Of a DNA stretch of 43,934 nucleotides, positions 17,239 to 24,852 are shown in pieces. The stretch comes from Sphingobium lactosutens DS20 (GTDB lineage: Bacteria; Pseudomonadota; Alphaproteobacteria; Sphingomonadales; Sphingomonadaceae), in contig NZ_ATDP01000079.1 in NCBI RefSeq assembly GCF_000445105.1, forward strand, positions 1 to 43,934. Direction: 5' to 3'. The first letter of the stretch is position 1. Each line of letters opens with the position of its first letter. The position numbers and the translations under genes were made by a program. The notes beneath the pieces were generated by a model. That model saw nothing but the letters and a program-made list of their open reading frames with translations. It was not told the DNA's origin and did not search any database.

Positions 17239-17562
17239 TCAGTTGCGCGGCTGATAGTAGGTCTGTTGCCGCCCGTCAGTCCAAGTGACCGTCAAGCGAC
17301 CAGGCCTCCCATCATCCGGCTTCTTGTATTTTGTCTTGGCGATACCCCCGCCCGTGCATGTCGGGAAGCTGCCGCCGAGAGCCAGCACCCGCCACAGTTT
17401 CGTTATCGGTGGAACACAGGCTGGATATTGCGTCGGACCACCCGGGTTGGAGATGCACAGAACAACCTCACATGCCCAAGTATTATCCGACGCTACAGCG
17501 GGGGTCGATTGCACCGCAGCCCCCACCAAGGCGGCCGCGAGCGCGAAATTAAAAGCTTTCAT
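17239..17562 (-). CDS. TrbM/KikA-like periplasmic conjugation protein
   Basis: This 107-residue secreted protein has a signal peptide (MKAFNFALAAALVGAAVQS, cleavage near PAVASD). The mature part is cysteine-rich (WACEVVLCISNPGG, YPACVPPI, FPTCTGGG), the pattern of TrbM/KikA-family proteins encoded at the start of conjugation operons, and ends with a basic tail. The cysteines probably form disulphides. The ATG at 17562 follows GAGGGAG; an upstream ATG at 17580 is possible. It is the first gene of the compact virB block. Confidence 0.75.
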   Translation of the reverse strand: MKAFNFALAAALVGAAVQSTPAVASDNTWACEVVLCISNPGGPTQYPACVPPITKLWRVLALGGSFPTCTGGGIAKTKYKKPDDGRPGRLTVTWTDGRQQTYYQPRN

Positions 17563-17621
17563 CGCTTTCTCCCTCGTCATCGAGATTTATGCACATATCA
17601 CGATGAGGGGGAAAGGGAAGC

Positions 17622-17930
17622 CTAAAACGCCAATTTGTTGCTGCATTGTTTGTCGGGGACCAATCGGATATGGTCATCCTCATATCCGTAATCGAGCACG
17701 ACATGCCGCACGGCACTTGACAGTCGCTTGTATGTTTTAAGCGTCGGTTGCTCGAATAGGCAGACATTCAGCCACTTATCGCCATGCCACGATACTTTAA
17801 CGTTGATGATCCATTCACTCGACGGCAACTGCGCAATCTCGACCGCTTGGATCATTCCCCCAGCGGGGCGGCGGGTGGTTAGTTCGCGTTCCAGGATCGG
17901 ATCATACTGCCAATCGTCGCTATGCGGCAT
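17622..17930 (-). CDS. Hypothetical protein, promoter-proximal gene of the minus-strand cluster
   Basis: This 102-residue protein is unrecognised. It has no signal peptide or membrane segment and is a mixed strand-helix sequence with several tryptophans (DDWQYDPILERELTT, EWIINVKVSWHGDKWLNV, VVLDYGYEDDHIRLV). AAGGGAA lies upstream of the ATG at 17930. It is divergent from the regulator at 18090 across a palindrome-bearing intergenic region, so it may be the first gene transcribed from the conjugation promoter; a 59-base gap separates it from the TrbM-like gene. Confidence 0.6.
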   Translation of the reverse strand: MPHSDDWQYDPILERELTTRRPAGGMIQAVEIAQLPSSEWIINVKVSWHGDKWLNVCLFEQPTLKTYKRLSSAVRHVVLDYGYEDDHIRLVPDKQCSNKLAF

Positions 17931-18089
17931 CGTGATTTATTCCCTTTTACCGATAAGGATATGTCTATCCTCGCTTTGACGGCGAGGGCAACCCGGCTTG
18001 TCCTCTCTTGCCGTGCAACCACATTACAGCCATTAAGCGTGTCAACACGCTTATTCCGGCACCACATCAACCTCTTGTGTTTTAGACCT
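17931..18089. promoter_or_regulatory. Divergent control region between conjugation cluster and regulator gene
   Basis: This 159-base spacer holds two palindromes: AGGATA-N4-TATCCT (17956-17971) and TAAGCGTG-N4-CACGCTTA (18034-18053). A third hairpin (CCTCGC/GCGAGG, 17969-17987) overlaps the first. Both divergent genes presumably start here; exact -35/-10 boxes cannot be assigned with confidence. Confidence 0.55.
18034..18053. promoter_or_regulatory. Operator palindrome, left copy
   Basis: A perfect dyad TAAGCGTG-tcaa-CACGCTTA, 37 bases before the start of the regulator gene. The same half-sites with the same 4-base spacing recur at 18350-18369 after the gene. Confidence 0.7.
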
Positions 18090-18338
18090 ATGGCTCGCCC
18101 GAAAAGACAGGAAGACCCCCTTCTCCCGGTTCCCTTGCCCCGGCGTCGGCCGAGCCGCGCGAACACGCGCAATCTCGCAGCGTCGGTGAAACCCGAGCTG
18201 GCGGCAGAGATCAAAAACCTTGCTGAGCGCGAACAAACGTCCGTTGCCGCCCTGGTCGAAGAGGCGACGATTAATCTCTTGAAAGCACGCGGGATCGAAT
18301 ATCCCGACTATCTGCGCCACTACCGCAAGTTGGCGTGA
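18090..18338 (+). CDS. Ribbon-helix-helix-type regulator
   Basis: This 82-residue protein has a proline/arginine-rich start (MARPKRQEDPLLPVPLPRRRPSRANT). The C-terminal half looks like a ribbon-helix-helix DNA-binding domain: a short strand region (RNLAASVKPELAAEI) and helices (KNLAEREQTSVAALVEEATINLL). The ATG at 18090 begins a compact protein; the frame could extend to 17922 but would cross the operator. Flanking by two identical operators suggests autoregulation and possibly control of the replication gene on one side and the conjugation operon on the other (inference). Confidence 0.65.
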   Translation: MARPKRQEDPLLPVPLPRRRPSRANTRNLAASVKPELAAEIKNLAEREQTSVAALVEEATINLLKARGIEYPDYLRHYRKLA

Positions 18339-18348
18339 CGAGCGCGTT

Positions 18349-18370
18349 ATAAGCGTGCGCGCACGCTTAT
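18349..18370. promoter_or_regulatory. Operator palindrome, right copy
   Basis: A perfect 22-base dyad, A-TAAGCGTG-cgcg-CACGCTTA-T, 11 bases after the regulator stop and about 290 bases before the putative replication gene. It shares all 16 half-site bases with the copy at 18034-18053. Confidence 0.7.
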
Positions 18371-18477
18371 TCTTGCCAACCCCTTAAACTTGAGCCAGTT
18401 ATGACGCGCTGATTCCGCCTTGGAGTCGGCGATTCATCTGTTGCGTGCGGGGTGGCTCCCCGAGGCGACAGGGCAAC

Positions 18478-18505
18478 AAAAAACCCTCGCTTGGCTGAGC
18501 GAGGG
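18478..18505 (-). terminator. Rho-independent terminator of the predicted antisense RNA
   Basis: On the minus strand an 8-bp stem (CCCTCGCT/AGCGAGGG) with loop CAGCCA is followed by TTTTTT. The T-run lies on the minus-strand side, so it ends a transcript running towards lower coordinates, although no minus-strand protein gene lies upstream. Confidence 0.75.
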
Positions 18506-18541
18506 CTGTTTGTGCCACCGAAGGTGAGCGCGTCTAACTTG
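18478..18541 (-). ncRNA. Predicted antisense (counter-transcribed) RNA in the replication leader
   Basis: A promoter-like pair on the minus strand (TTGACT, 17-base spacer, GATAAA; 18576-18548) would start transcription near 18541. The transcript would end at the hairpin/T-run at 18505-18478, giving an RNA of about 64 nt. It is antisense to the leader about 100-160 bases upstream of the putative rep start. Size, terminator stem-loop and position match antisense copy-number control RNAs of many plasmids. Transcription itself is inferred. Confidence 0.6.
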
Positions 18542-18547
18542 GCTCCC

Positions 18548-18576
18548 TTTATCGGTGGTGCGGCAGCGAAAGTCAA
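18548..18576 (-). promoter_or_regulatory. Predicted sigma-70-like promoter for the antisense RNA
   Basis: Minus-strand TTGACT (5 of 6 to consensus) and GATAAA (4 of 6) are separated by exactly 17 bases. Confidence 0.55.
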
Positions 18577-18641
18577 TCTCGAAAGCGTGCTTTCGGGAGC
18601 GATGGCGCTTGGCCTCGCGGGACCGACGAAGGGAGGTCCGC

Positions 18642-19424
18642 ATGACCACTTCCATAGGCGCCGTGCTGCGTAGCACTGGCCTCGCCACGATCGACCGCGC
18701 CTTGCTAGCGCGTGCCGAAAAACCGCGCGTCAAAGTCTGGGCCGGCAGCATCGCCGTAGGCCACGAGAAGCGGGCGAAGGCCTACACGCCGATCCGCAAT
18801 GCTCGCCAGATGCGCGAGATGATCGAAGCCGCAAAGCTCTACGAGCGGCAGACGCTCGCGCAGCGGCGGACAACCACGCCGCGCATTCGTAACGGTGCGA
18901 TCGGACAGGCCGGCATCCAGATTATCGAGTTCCTGGCCCGCGTCATCGACTATAGCACCGGCGCGTTGTTCCCCAGCCTTCACACCATCATGGAGGGAAC
19001 CGGCCTCAGCAAAAATTGCGTCGTTCAGGCGCTTTCGCGCCTCAAAGAGGCGCGCATTATCGACTGGTTCCGGCGCTACGAGCCGGTTCCCGATCACGAA
19101 GCGCAAGGCGCTGGCCCGCGCATCAAGCAGGCCACGAACGCCTATCGCTTCCTCTTCCCCGCCTTCCTCTCCAAAATCTTCGCCGCTCGCCGCCGTCGCG
19201 GCATCGCGGCTGACCCAGCCCCCGCTTGCGAACAGTATCGCCAGATCGAGGCGGCGCGCGACATGGAGCGCATGAGGGATCAGCTGCCCCTATGGGAGCT
19301 AACCCGCGAAGAGCGGGACAAGCGCGAGCTGGCCGATATTCTCGCCAGCTTGGGCGAAGCGATTGAGGCCAAAGAACGTGAGTCATTCGCAAGTGAAGAT
19401 ACCCGGCGGAGATATTTATATTGA
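18642..19424 (+). CDS. Putative plasmid replication initiator
   Basis: This 260-residue basic protein has a winged-helix-like region at about 88-150 (GQAGIQIIEFLARVIDYSTG, then LFPSLHTIMEGTGLSKNCVV and QALSRLKEARIIDWFRRYEP). The C-terminal part is helical and charged. GGGAGG sits eight bases before the ATG at 18642. The call as initiator rests on the DNA-binding fold, the antisense-RNA-bearing leader and the primase downstream; a transcriptional regulator is the main alternative. A GTG-started frame (18452-18673) overlaps the start and could be a coupled leader peptide. Confidence 0.55.
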   Translation: MTTSIGAVLRSTGLATIDRALLARAEKPRVKVWAGSIAVGHEKRAKAYTPIRNARQMREMIEAAKLYERQTLAQRRTTTPRIRNGAIGQAGIQIIEFLARVIDYSTGALFPSLHTIMEGTGLSKNCVVQALSRLKEARIIDWFRRYEPVPDHEAQGAGPRIKQATNAYRFLFPAFLSKIFAARRRRGIAADPAPACEQYRQIEAARDMERMRDQLPLWELTREERDKRELADILASLGEAIEAKERESFASEDTRRRYLY

Positions 19425-19535
19425 ATGGCCCTAGTCGGGCCATGCGCGATATTGGCATATATCCCGACCGTTTGCCCGCCTCCGTGAAATGTGTATAAAT
19501 CCCAATGTCGGGATACCGTTGACGAAAGAAGTTCG
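19425..19535. promoter_or_regulatory. AT-rich intergenic region with inverted repeats (origin or promoter candidate)
   Basis: This spacer is clearly more AT-rich than its surroundings. It contains the dyad ATGGCCC-N5-GGGCCAT (19425-19443) right after the rep stop, then TATCCCGAC (19460-19468) and its inverted copy GTCGGGATA (19507-19515). It could hold the primase promoter, an operator or part of the replication origin. No iteron array or clear DnaA box is seen. Confidence 0.4.
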
Positions 19536-20417
19536 ATGCAGATGGACGTCGAAGCACGCGCACGTCAGATCGTAGCGGATATGGGCGGCCACTGGCGCGG
19601 CTCATATGGCATGGTTTGCTGCCCAGCCCACAACGACCGCAATCCGTCGCTCCAAGTCACCCCCGGCAAGAAGGCCGTCCTGTTCAAATGTTGGGCCGGT
19701 TGCAGCCAGGAAGCCGTATGGTCCGCGCTCAACAGCCGCAAAATCAATCGTCACACCAGCGGCGAGACGGTCGATCGCGCGCCCGAACCGTCGCGCCGGA
19801 AGCTCGCCCTGCACCTATGGGATTCCGCCGTGCCGATCGCAGGCACCGCGGCTGAACGCTACCTGCGTTCGCGCGCGATCGACCCGGTCGGCCTCAAGGT
19901 CCGCTTTGCTCCGCGTTGCATCGTTGGCCCGCCCGACGCCCGCGAAGAGCATCCTGCCCTTCTCGTGCCGTTCGAGGCCGACGAAGGCATAATCGCCGTG
20001 CAGCGGATCTTGCTCGATCCAGCAACGGGCGAGAAACGCTACCATGCGGCGTTGCGCGAGGCGAAGTTGACACTCGGCCTGGTCCGACACGCCGCGATGC
20101 GGATCGGCGGCCAGCCAACCGGCGATGTTCTGCGCCTCGCGGAAGGCTTCGAGGAAGCCGTTTCCGTCACCCAGCTTAGTGACGGAAAATTCAAGGTGTG
20201 GGGCGCTGGCGGCATTCGCCGCTATGGCCTGATCGCGATTCCGGAACGCATCCGCAAAATCGTCATCTACTCGCAACACGGCCAGGAAGCTGCACAGGCC
20301 ATAGAGGACGCGCGCGACCATCTCACCGCCAACGACCGCGAACTGAAAATCATCCTCCCGCCGGCCCCGGCGCCGATGGACTGGAACGACATTCTTCAGG
20401 AGAGAGCCAGGTGCTGA
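19536..20417 (+). CDS. TraC-like DNA primase (zinc finger plus Toprim)
   Basis: This 293-residue protein has a CHC2-type zinc-binding start (CCPAHNDRNPSL and VLFKCWAGCSQEA; Cys/His at about 29, 32, 52, 56). A Toprim-like C-terminal half follows, with LRLAEGFEEAVSV carrying the usual glutamate. The second Toprim acidic pair is not obvious: the matching strand reads VIYSQHGQEA rather than D-x-D, so catalysis may be altered. Such proteins prime the transferred or replicating strand. The ATG at 19536 is one of two close in-frame ATGs. It overlaps the nuclease gene downstream. Confidence 0.75.
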   Translation: MQMDVEARARQIVADMGGHWRGSYGMVCCPAHNDRNPSLQVTPGKKAVLFKCWAGCSQEAVWSALNSRKINRHTSGETVDRAPEPSRRKLALHLWDSAVPIAGTAAERYLRSRAIDPVGLKVRFAPRCIVGPPDAREEHPALLVPFEADEGIIAVQRILLDPATGEKRYHAALREAKLTLGLVRHAAMRIGGQPTGDVLRLAEGFEEAVSVTQLSDGKFKVWGAGGIRRYGLIAIPERIRKIVIYSQHGQEAAQAIEDARDHLTANDRELKIILPPAPAPMDWNDILQERARC

Positions 20418-21001
20418 TCCGAGGTTTCAAAAAATGGCCGCGAAATCAGCAAATCGCGTTGCCAATTCTCTCTGTTTTCGCCTTCGGTGCGCTGTTCAAT
20501 CAGATGCAAGCAAGGAATAGCGAGCCAGTTTCGATCCACGTCGAGAACCCGCGCATTATCGACGGCGATACGCTCGAAACGCTCGATAAAAAGCGGGTGC
20601 GGTTGTCGGGAATCGATGCGCCGGATGAGGACGGTAAGGGCAATGTGCCCAAGATCGCAGCGCAGCTCTATTTGGAAGAGCTGGTGAAGCAAAATGGCGG
20701 CATGGATTGCACGAGCGATTTTCAGGACGAAAAGCTGACGATCGAGCCGATATGCAACACGCGGCGGACAAGCTGGGGCCGGTCTAACCTGTCGTGCCGG
20801 TTTCGGTCGAATGGGGCATCTGTTTCGGCAACGATGGTGCGCCATGGATATGCCGTTGATTACAGGCAACATTCAGGGCTGGCCTATGCCCGTTTCATGA
20901 AAGATGCAGCCGACGAGCGGCGAGGCCTTTGGGGTGTCGATTACGAGGCGATGAGGAATCTGGCGATCGAGAGGGGCCAGTTGCCGAACAAGTGCAAATG
21001 A
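20411..21001 (+). CDS. Membrane-anchored thermonuclease-like protein
   Basis: This 196-residue protein begins at a GTG overlapping the primase stop. An N-terminal hydrophobic segment (IALPILSVFAFGALF) would anchor or export it. It is followed by a staphylococcal-nuclease-like domain: RIIDGDTLETLDKKRVRLSG, then IDAPDEDGKGN, and MVRHGYAVDYRQHSGLAYAR near the end. Several such proteins are encoded on conjugative plasmids, with unclear roles in DNA transfer or degradation. A C-terminal cysteine (LPNKCK) and three internal cysteines may form disulphides. Confidence 0.75.
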   Translation: MLIRGFKKWPRNQQIALPILSVFAFGALFNQMQARNSEPVSIHVENPRIIDGDTLETLDKKRVRLSGIDAPDEDGKGNVPKIAAQLYLEELVKQNGGMDCTSDFQDEKLTIEPICNTRRTSWGRSNLSCRFRSNGASVSATMVRHGYAVDYRQHSGLAYARFMKDAADERRGLWGVDYEAMRNLAIERGQLPNKCK

Positions 21002-21117
21002 TCGGAGCCGGGAACCTGCCCTATTCCACCCCACGGCTGCGCCGCGCGGCTCCACGGAGCCAGCAAAGCCGTCTCCGCCCATTCGGGTGACGGTCAGGGC
21101 TATAAGGGAAGATTAGC

Positions 21118-21438
21118 ATGAATGATGCGATGCGAACGACGATGCAGGCCGCGCCCAGGCACAGTGCATCGCCGCGCGTCGAGGCAATCGCGGCATGGCT
21201 GATCGCCGCGCTCATTCTCGCAGGCGGCGGTATCGTTGCACGCCTGATCGTCGATTATCCGCGGCTCCTGCCGAACAGCTATATCGGCTTCCTTATCTAC
21301 CGCGCTGGACCCACGATTGCGCTGCTATGGGCCTGTGCCGGCGCTGCGATCGCGATCAATGCCGCGACGACACGCCTGATGCTCTTGTCCGCATTGTGCG
21401 GATCAATCGTTGCGGTTCTCGCTCTCGCCATTCTCTAG
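21118..21438 (+). CDS. Hypothetical membrane protein
   Basis: This 106-residue protein is unrecognised. It has three predicted membrane segments (AIAAWLIAALILAGGGIVARLIV, IALLWACAGAAIAINA and LMLLSALCGSIVAVLALAIL) after a short polar start. AAGGGAAGA precedes the ATG. It lies after the nuclease gene with a 116-base gap and immediately before leader A1, so it closes the replication block. Confidence 0.6.
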   Translation: MNDAMRTTMQAAPRHSASPRVEAIAAWLIAALILAGGGIVARLIVDYPRLLPNSYIGFLIYRAGPTIALLWACAGAAIAINAATTRLMLLSALCGSIVAVLALAIL

Positions 21439-21449
21439 CCGCTAAATGT

Positions 21450-21720
21450 GCGGCCCTGGGCCGCGCCTTGCCGGTGGTGGCAGCTGCCACCGGGGGGGAA
21501 CACCAAGGGCACCCGCCCTTTCGTTCCCGAAGCATAATCGACAGGACCGGGTTGCCCGACAAGTTCGGCCAGTTCCGGCGCGCTCGCGCGCGCCGGGGCC
21601 TCCCTAGTCGCGCCGCCCGCACCACTCCCATCGATTTTGCTCCCCCCTCCCCATCCCGCGCTTCGCCAGCGGGTCAGAGCCGCAGGCCGCAGGCAGCGGC
21701 TTCGCCTAAAGGAGTGAAAA
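21450..21720 (+). promoter_or_regulatory. Leader A, copy 1 (before ParB-like gene)
   Basis: A 271-base non-coding leader, near-identical to 23709-23979 and 26601-26871. It runs from GCGGCCCTGGGCCGC through the 16-bp palindrome and several GC-rich hairpins to the Shine-Dalgarno AAAGGAG. Relative to the other copies it has two extra Gs after the palindrome and lacks GG before the start codon. Confidence 0.85.
21476..21491. repeat. 16-bp palindrome copy 3, in leader A1
   Basis: An exact GGTGGCAGCTGCCACC near the 5' end of leader A1. Flanking bases do not extend the dyad. Confidence 0.9.
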
Positions 21721-23496
21721 ATGACCATCCAGACCATCCAACTGAACAAGCTGGCGCTTTCCGACCTCAACGTGCGGAAGGTGAAGCCCAAGGAAATCGA
21801 AGCCCTCGCCGCCGACATTCAGGCGCGGGGCGTGCTGCAAAACCTGATCGGCTATGATGAAGACGGCAAAATCAGGATTTGCGCCGGAGGGCGGCGCTAC
21901 CGGGCCTTGAAGCTGTTGCAGAAGGCAAAGGCCATCCCCGGCACTTTCGAGGTTCCCGTTGAAATCCGCAGCAAGGACGAGGCGCTGGAAATCTCGCTTG
22001 CCGAGAACGCGCAGCGCGAGGACATGCACCCCGCCGATGCCATCGCAGCCTATCGGGCGATCATCGACAGCGGCAAGGACGTTGACGATGTTGCAGCATC
22101 GTTCGGCGTCTCCCCGGCCTATGTCCGCCGCGTGTTGAAGCTGGCGGCGCTGCACCCGACCATTCTCAAAGCCTTCCAGAAAGACGAAATCGGCATGGGC
22201 GCGGCGCAGGCTTTCGCGCTGACCGACGATCAGGACCGCCAGCTTGAGGTTTTCAAGCGCACCGGCGACAACGCCCACCAAATCCGCGCCATGCTCACCC
22301 AGGAGAAGGTTGCCGATACCGACAAGCATTTTCGCATTGTAGGCGAGGAAGCCTATTGCGCCGCAGGCGGCACCTTCACCACCGATCTTTTCGGAGAACG
22401 TCGCTATTGCGATGATGCGGGCCTTGTCATGGACCTTGTGCAAGATCGGCTCGACGCCATCGCCAAGGCGGCGCGCGAAGATGGCTGGCGCGATGCAGAA
22501 GGGCAGCTCTACCGGCCTGATTCCTACTGGATGCGCGGCCATCTGGAACCCGCTGGCGAGCGCGATCCGACCGAGGAAGAAGCCGCGCAGCTGGTCGAGA
22601 TCGAGGCGGCAATCGCCAAGCGGGAAAGCGAGGTGGACGAGGACGATCACGACTATGACGACGAGTTGCGCGCCCTGACCCGCAAACAGGACGCTATCGT
22701 ATCGGCTTGCCGCGTTTTCACCGCCGAGCAGAAGGCCGAGCACTCGCTTATCGTCTTCATCGGCCATGACGGTATCGAACAGGTCGCGTTCACCCGCACC
22801 GCCAAGGGCACCGCCGCCGATGGCCCCAAGCCTCCTCGCCCCGACTACTCGCAGAAAGTCATGGATCAGCTGGGCGGCATCCGCACGATGGCGGTTCGGG
22901 AAGCCCTTGCCAGCGACCCGGAGCTGGCGCTGGACGTGCTCTTAACGGGCCTCTTGGGGCAGGTTCGCGGCAACGCTTATTCGTGGCAACAAGCCGCCGA
23001 AATCACCGCCGAGAAGAACCGCTTCCATGTTGACGATGCGGTCATGGGCCATTCCACGATTGCCGACATTGACGAGATCGCAAGGGCCGATCTTGACCGC
23101 TTGGCCGAAACACCCACGCTGGACGACATGCGCCAGATGGACAGCGAAGCGAAATTGCGGCTGCTGGCCTACTGCGTTGCCTCGCAGATCACGAGCCTTT
23201 CGTTCCACAGCGACCGCGACCGCCAGCTGGCGCAGATCGTCGGAGCCGCGCAGATCAACATGGCCGACAAGTGGGAACCTAATCAGGTATTCTATGACCA
23301 GCTTAGCAAGGCCACGCTCTTGAAGCTGCTGGCCGAAGGTTGCGGCAACGACGCTGTAGAGAATTGCCAGACCATGAAGCGCTCTGACCTTGCCGTGACG
23401 GTCAACGAGCGCCTTGCGGGGCGGCGCATCCTGCCCCCCGCCCTTCGACCCTCTGCCTTGCCCGATGCCGCCGATAGCGAAAGCCAAGCGGCATGA
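21721..23496 (+). CDS. Large ParB-like protein
   Basis: This 591-residue protein has a ParB/Spo0J-type N-terminal domain: LALSDLNVRK, then ICAGGRRYRALK (nucleotide-binding box, about 54-64), LAENAQREDMHPADA, and a helix-turn-helix region (VDDVAASFGVSPAYVRRVLK, about 120-140). A long unique C-terminal half follows, with acidic stretches (KRESEVDEDDHDYDDEL). It is not next to a parA gene and is much longer than partition ParBs. Accessory ParB-like proteins of this size are common on conjugative plasmids; nuclease, regulatory or anti-defence roles are possible. It is the first gene behind a leader A. Confidence 0.8.
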   Translation: MTIQTIQLNKLALSDLNVRKVKPKEIEALAADIQARGVLQNLIGYDEDGKIRICAGGRRYRALKLLQKAKAIPGTFEVPVEIRSKDEALEISLAENAQREDMHPADAIAAYRAIIDSGKDVDDVAASFGVSPAYVRRVLKLAALHPTILKAFQKDEIGMGAAQAFALTDDQDRQLEVFKRTGDNAHQIRAMLTQEKVADTDKHFRIVGEEAYCAAGGTFTTDLFGERRYCDDAGLVMDLVQDRLDAIAKAAREDGWRDAEGQLYRPDSYWMRGHLEPAGERDPTEEEAAQLVEIEAAIAKRESEVDEDDHDYDDELRALTRKQDAIVSACRVFTAEQKAEHSLIVFIGHDGIEQVAFTRTAKGTAADGPKPPRPDYSQKVMDQLGGIRTMAVREALASDPELALDVLLTGLLGQVRGNAYSWQQAAEITAEKNRFHVDDAVMGHSTIADIDEIARADLDRLAETPTLDDMRQMDSEAKLRLLAYCVASQITSLSFHSDRDRQLAQIVGAAQINMADKWEPNQVFYDQLSKATLLKLLAEGCGNDAVENCQTMKRSDLAVTVNERLAGRRILPPALRPSALPDAADSESQAA

Positions 23497-23501
23497 CGGC
23501 A

Positions 23502-23532
23502 CGGGGAGCGCGCTTCACTCCCGCGCTCCCCG
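23502..23532 (+). terminator. Terminator-like hairpin after the ParB-like gene
   Basis: Perfect 11-base arms (CGGGGAGCGCG/CGCGCTCCCCG) enclose a 9-base loop, five bases after the stop codon. No T-run follows. Confidence 0.5.
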
Positions 23533-23540
23533 CAAACTTG

Positions 23541-23566
23541 GGGGCGGTGGCAGCTGCCACCGCCCC
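23541..23566. repeat. 16-bp palindrome copy 4, dyad extended to 26 bp
   Basis: An exact core at 23546-23561, extended by GGGGC/GCCCC, 44 bases after the ParB-like gene's stop. Confidence 0.9.
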
Positions 23567-23651
23567 GCCTTTGCGATTAGCGAATGCGCCTGTTGAGGAA
23601 GAAAATCCCGATGGGTGCGACGAACAGCACAAAATCATGCAAGCCGCCGCC

Positions 23652-23979
23652 AAAATGAGCGGCCAGGGCCGCGCGCTTAGTAGTCTGTCAGCTGCCACAT
23701 AGGATCGAGCGGCCCAGGGCCGCGCTCCGTCAGTGGTGGCAGCTGCCACCGGGGGAACACCAAGGGCACCCGCCCTTTCGTTCCCGAAGCATAATCGACA
23801 GGACCGGGTTGCCCGACAAGTTCGGCCAGTTCCGGCGCGCTCGCGCGCGCCGGGGCCTCCCTAGTCGCGCCGCCCGCACCACTCCCATCGATTTTGCTCC
23901 CCCCTCCCCATCCCGCGCTTCGCCAGCGGGTCAGAGCCGCAGGCCGCAGGCAGCGGCTTCGCCTAAAGGAGTGAGGAAA
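23652..23979 (+). promoter_or_regulatory. Leader A, copy 2 (before ardC)
   Basis: A 328-base leader, aligned without indels to 26544-26871 at a constant offset of 2892 with only a few mismatches. It contains a degenerate half of the palindrome (TCAGCTGCCAC near 23687), a GCGGCCCAGGGCCGC hairpin, the exact palindrome, GC-rich hairpins and AAAGGAGTGAGG just before the ATG. The in-frame open stretch from 23809 is not conserved in frame in copy 1, so the leader is judged non-coding. Confidence 0.85.
23735..23750. repeat. 16-bp palindrome copy 5, in leader A2
   Basis: An exact GGTGGCAGCTGCCACC. Confidence 0.9.
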
Positions 23980-24852
23980 ATGGCTAAGGAAACGAACCGG
24001 ATCGACATTTATCAGGCCGTCACCGACGACATTCTTGCGATGCTCGAAGCGGGCACCAAGCCTTGGGTGAAGCCGTGGAGCGGTGGGCCGACCATTCCGC
24101 TCCGGCACAATGGGGTCGCCTATCGTGGGATCAACGTCCTCAGCCTTTGGGCCAGCGCCATGCGTCAGGGCTTCGCCTCCCCCTATTGGCTGACCTTCAA
24201 ACAGGCATTGGAGCTTGGCGGCAATGTCCGGAAGGGCAGCAAGGGGACCACCGTTGTCTATGCTAACAAGCTTGTCGTGAAGGACTCCGAGACGGACGAC
24301 GAGCGCGCCATTCCGTTTCTGAAACGATACACGGTTTTCAATGCCGATCAGGTCGAGGGACTGGACGGCAAATATCCCGCGCCCGCCCCGATCATTACCA
24401 ATCCCGAAACCCGCGACGTTGAGCTTGAAGTGATGTTCTCTCGCATCGACGCAACCGTTCGCATCGGCGGATCGCAAGCCTATTACCACACCCGCGACGA
24501 CTATATCCAAATGCCTGCTTTTGAAGCGTTCCATTCCGCCGACGACTACTATGCCACGCTTGCGCACGAGGCCGTGCATCATGCAGGGCATGAAAGCCGC
24601 CTCAACCGGAAAACCCTGATTTCAACGAGCCGCGCCGACTATGCGAGGGACGAGCTCGTAGCCGAGCTGGGCGCATCCTTCATCGGCGCGATTGTCGGTT
24701 TCAAGGTCGAGGAACGCGAAGACCATGCCGCGTATATCGAGCACTGGTTGACCGCGCTCCGCAACGACAAGCGCGCGATTTTCGAGGCTGCCCGTGAGGC
24801 TCAGAACGCCGCCGACTACCTGTTGGCGATGATGACCGACCAAGCGGATTGA
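23980..24852 (+). CDS. ardC: Antirestriction protein ArdC
   Basis: This 290-residue protein of the ArdC family protects incoming plasmid DNA from restriction in a new host. The N-terminal ssDNA-binding half has DIYQAVTDDILAMLEAGTKP, NGVAYRGINVLSLW and KGSKGTTVVYANKL. The C-terminal zincin-like half has HEAVHHAGHE (zinc ligands His196 and His200, catalytic Glu197) and ELVAELGASFIGA supplying the third ligand. The ATG at 23980 has AAAGGAG in leader A2 upstream. An N-terminal extension starting at 23809 is possible by frame but unlikely. Position in the leading region fits early expression on entry. Confidence 0.93.
   Translation: MAKETNRIDIYQAVTDDILAMLEAGTKPWVKPWSGGPTIPLRHNGVAYRGINVLSLWASAMRQGFASPYWLTFKQALELGGNVRKGSKGTTVVYANKLVVKDSETDDERAIPFLKRYTVFNADQVEGLDGKYPAPAPIITNPETRDVELEVMFSRIDATVRIGGSQAYYHTRDDYIQMPAFEAFHSADDYYATLAHEAVHHAGHESRLNRKTLISTSRADYARDELVAELGASFIGAIVGFKVEEREDHAAYIEHWLTALRNDKRAIFEAAREAQNAADYLLAMMTDQAD

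Noticed and set aside
21434..21446. TCTAGCCGCTAAA, one mismatch from the RK2 KorB operator
   Set aside because: Single occurrence, overlapping a stop codon; the repeated 16-bp palindrome is a much better candidate for a distributed site here.
23809..23979. 57-codon in-frame N-terminal extension of ArdC (and the equivalent at 26701 for the DUF3768 gene)
   Set aside because: The same leader sequence before the ParB-like gene is out of frame with that gene, ArdC homologues start at the later ATG, and a good Shine-Dalgarno precedes it. The extension is read-through of a non-coding leader.
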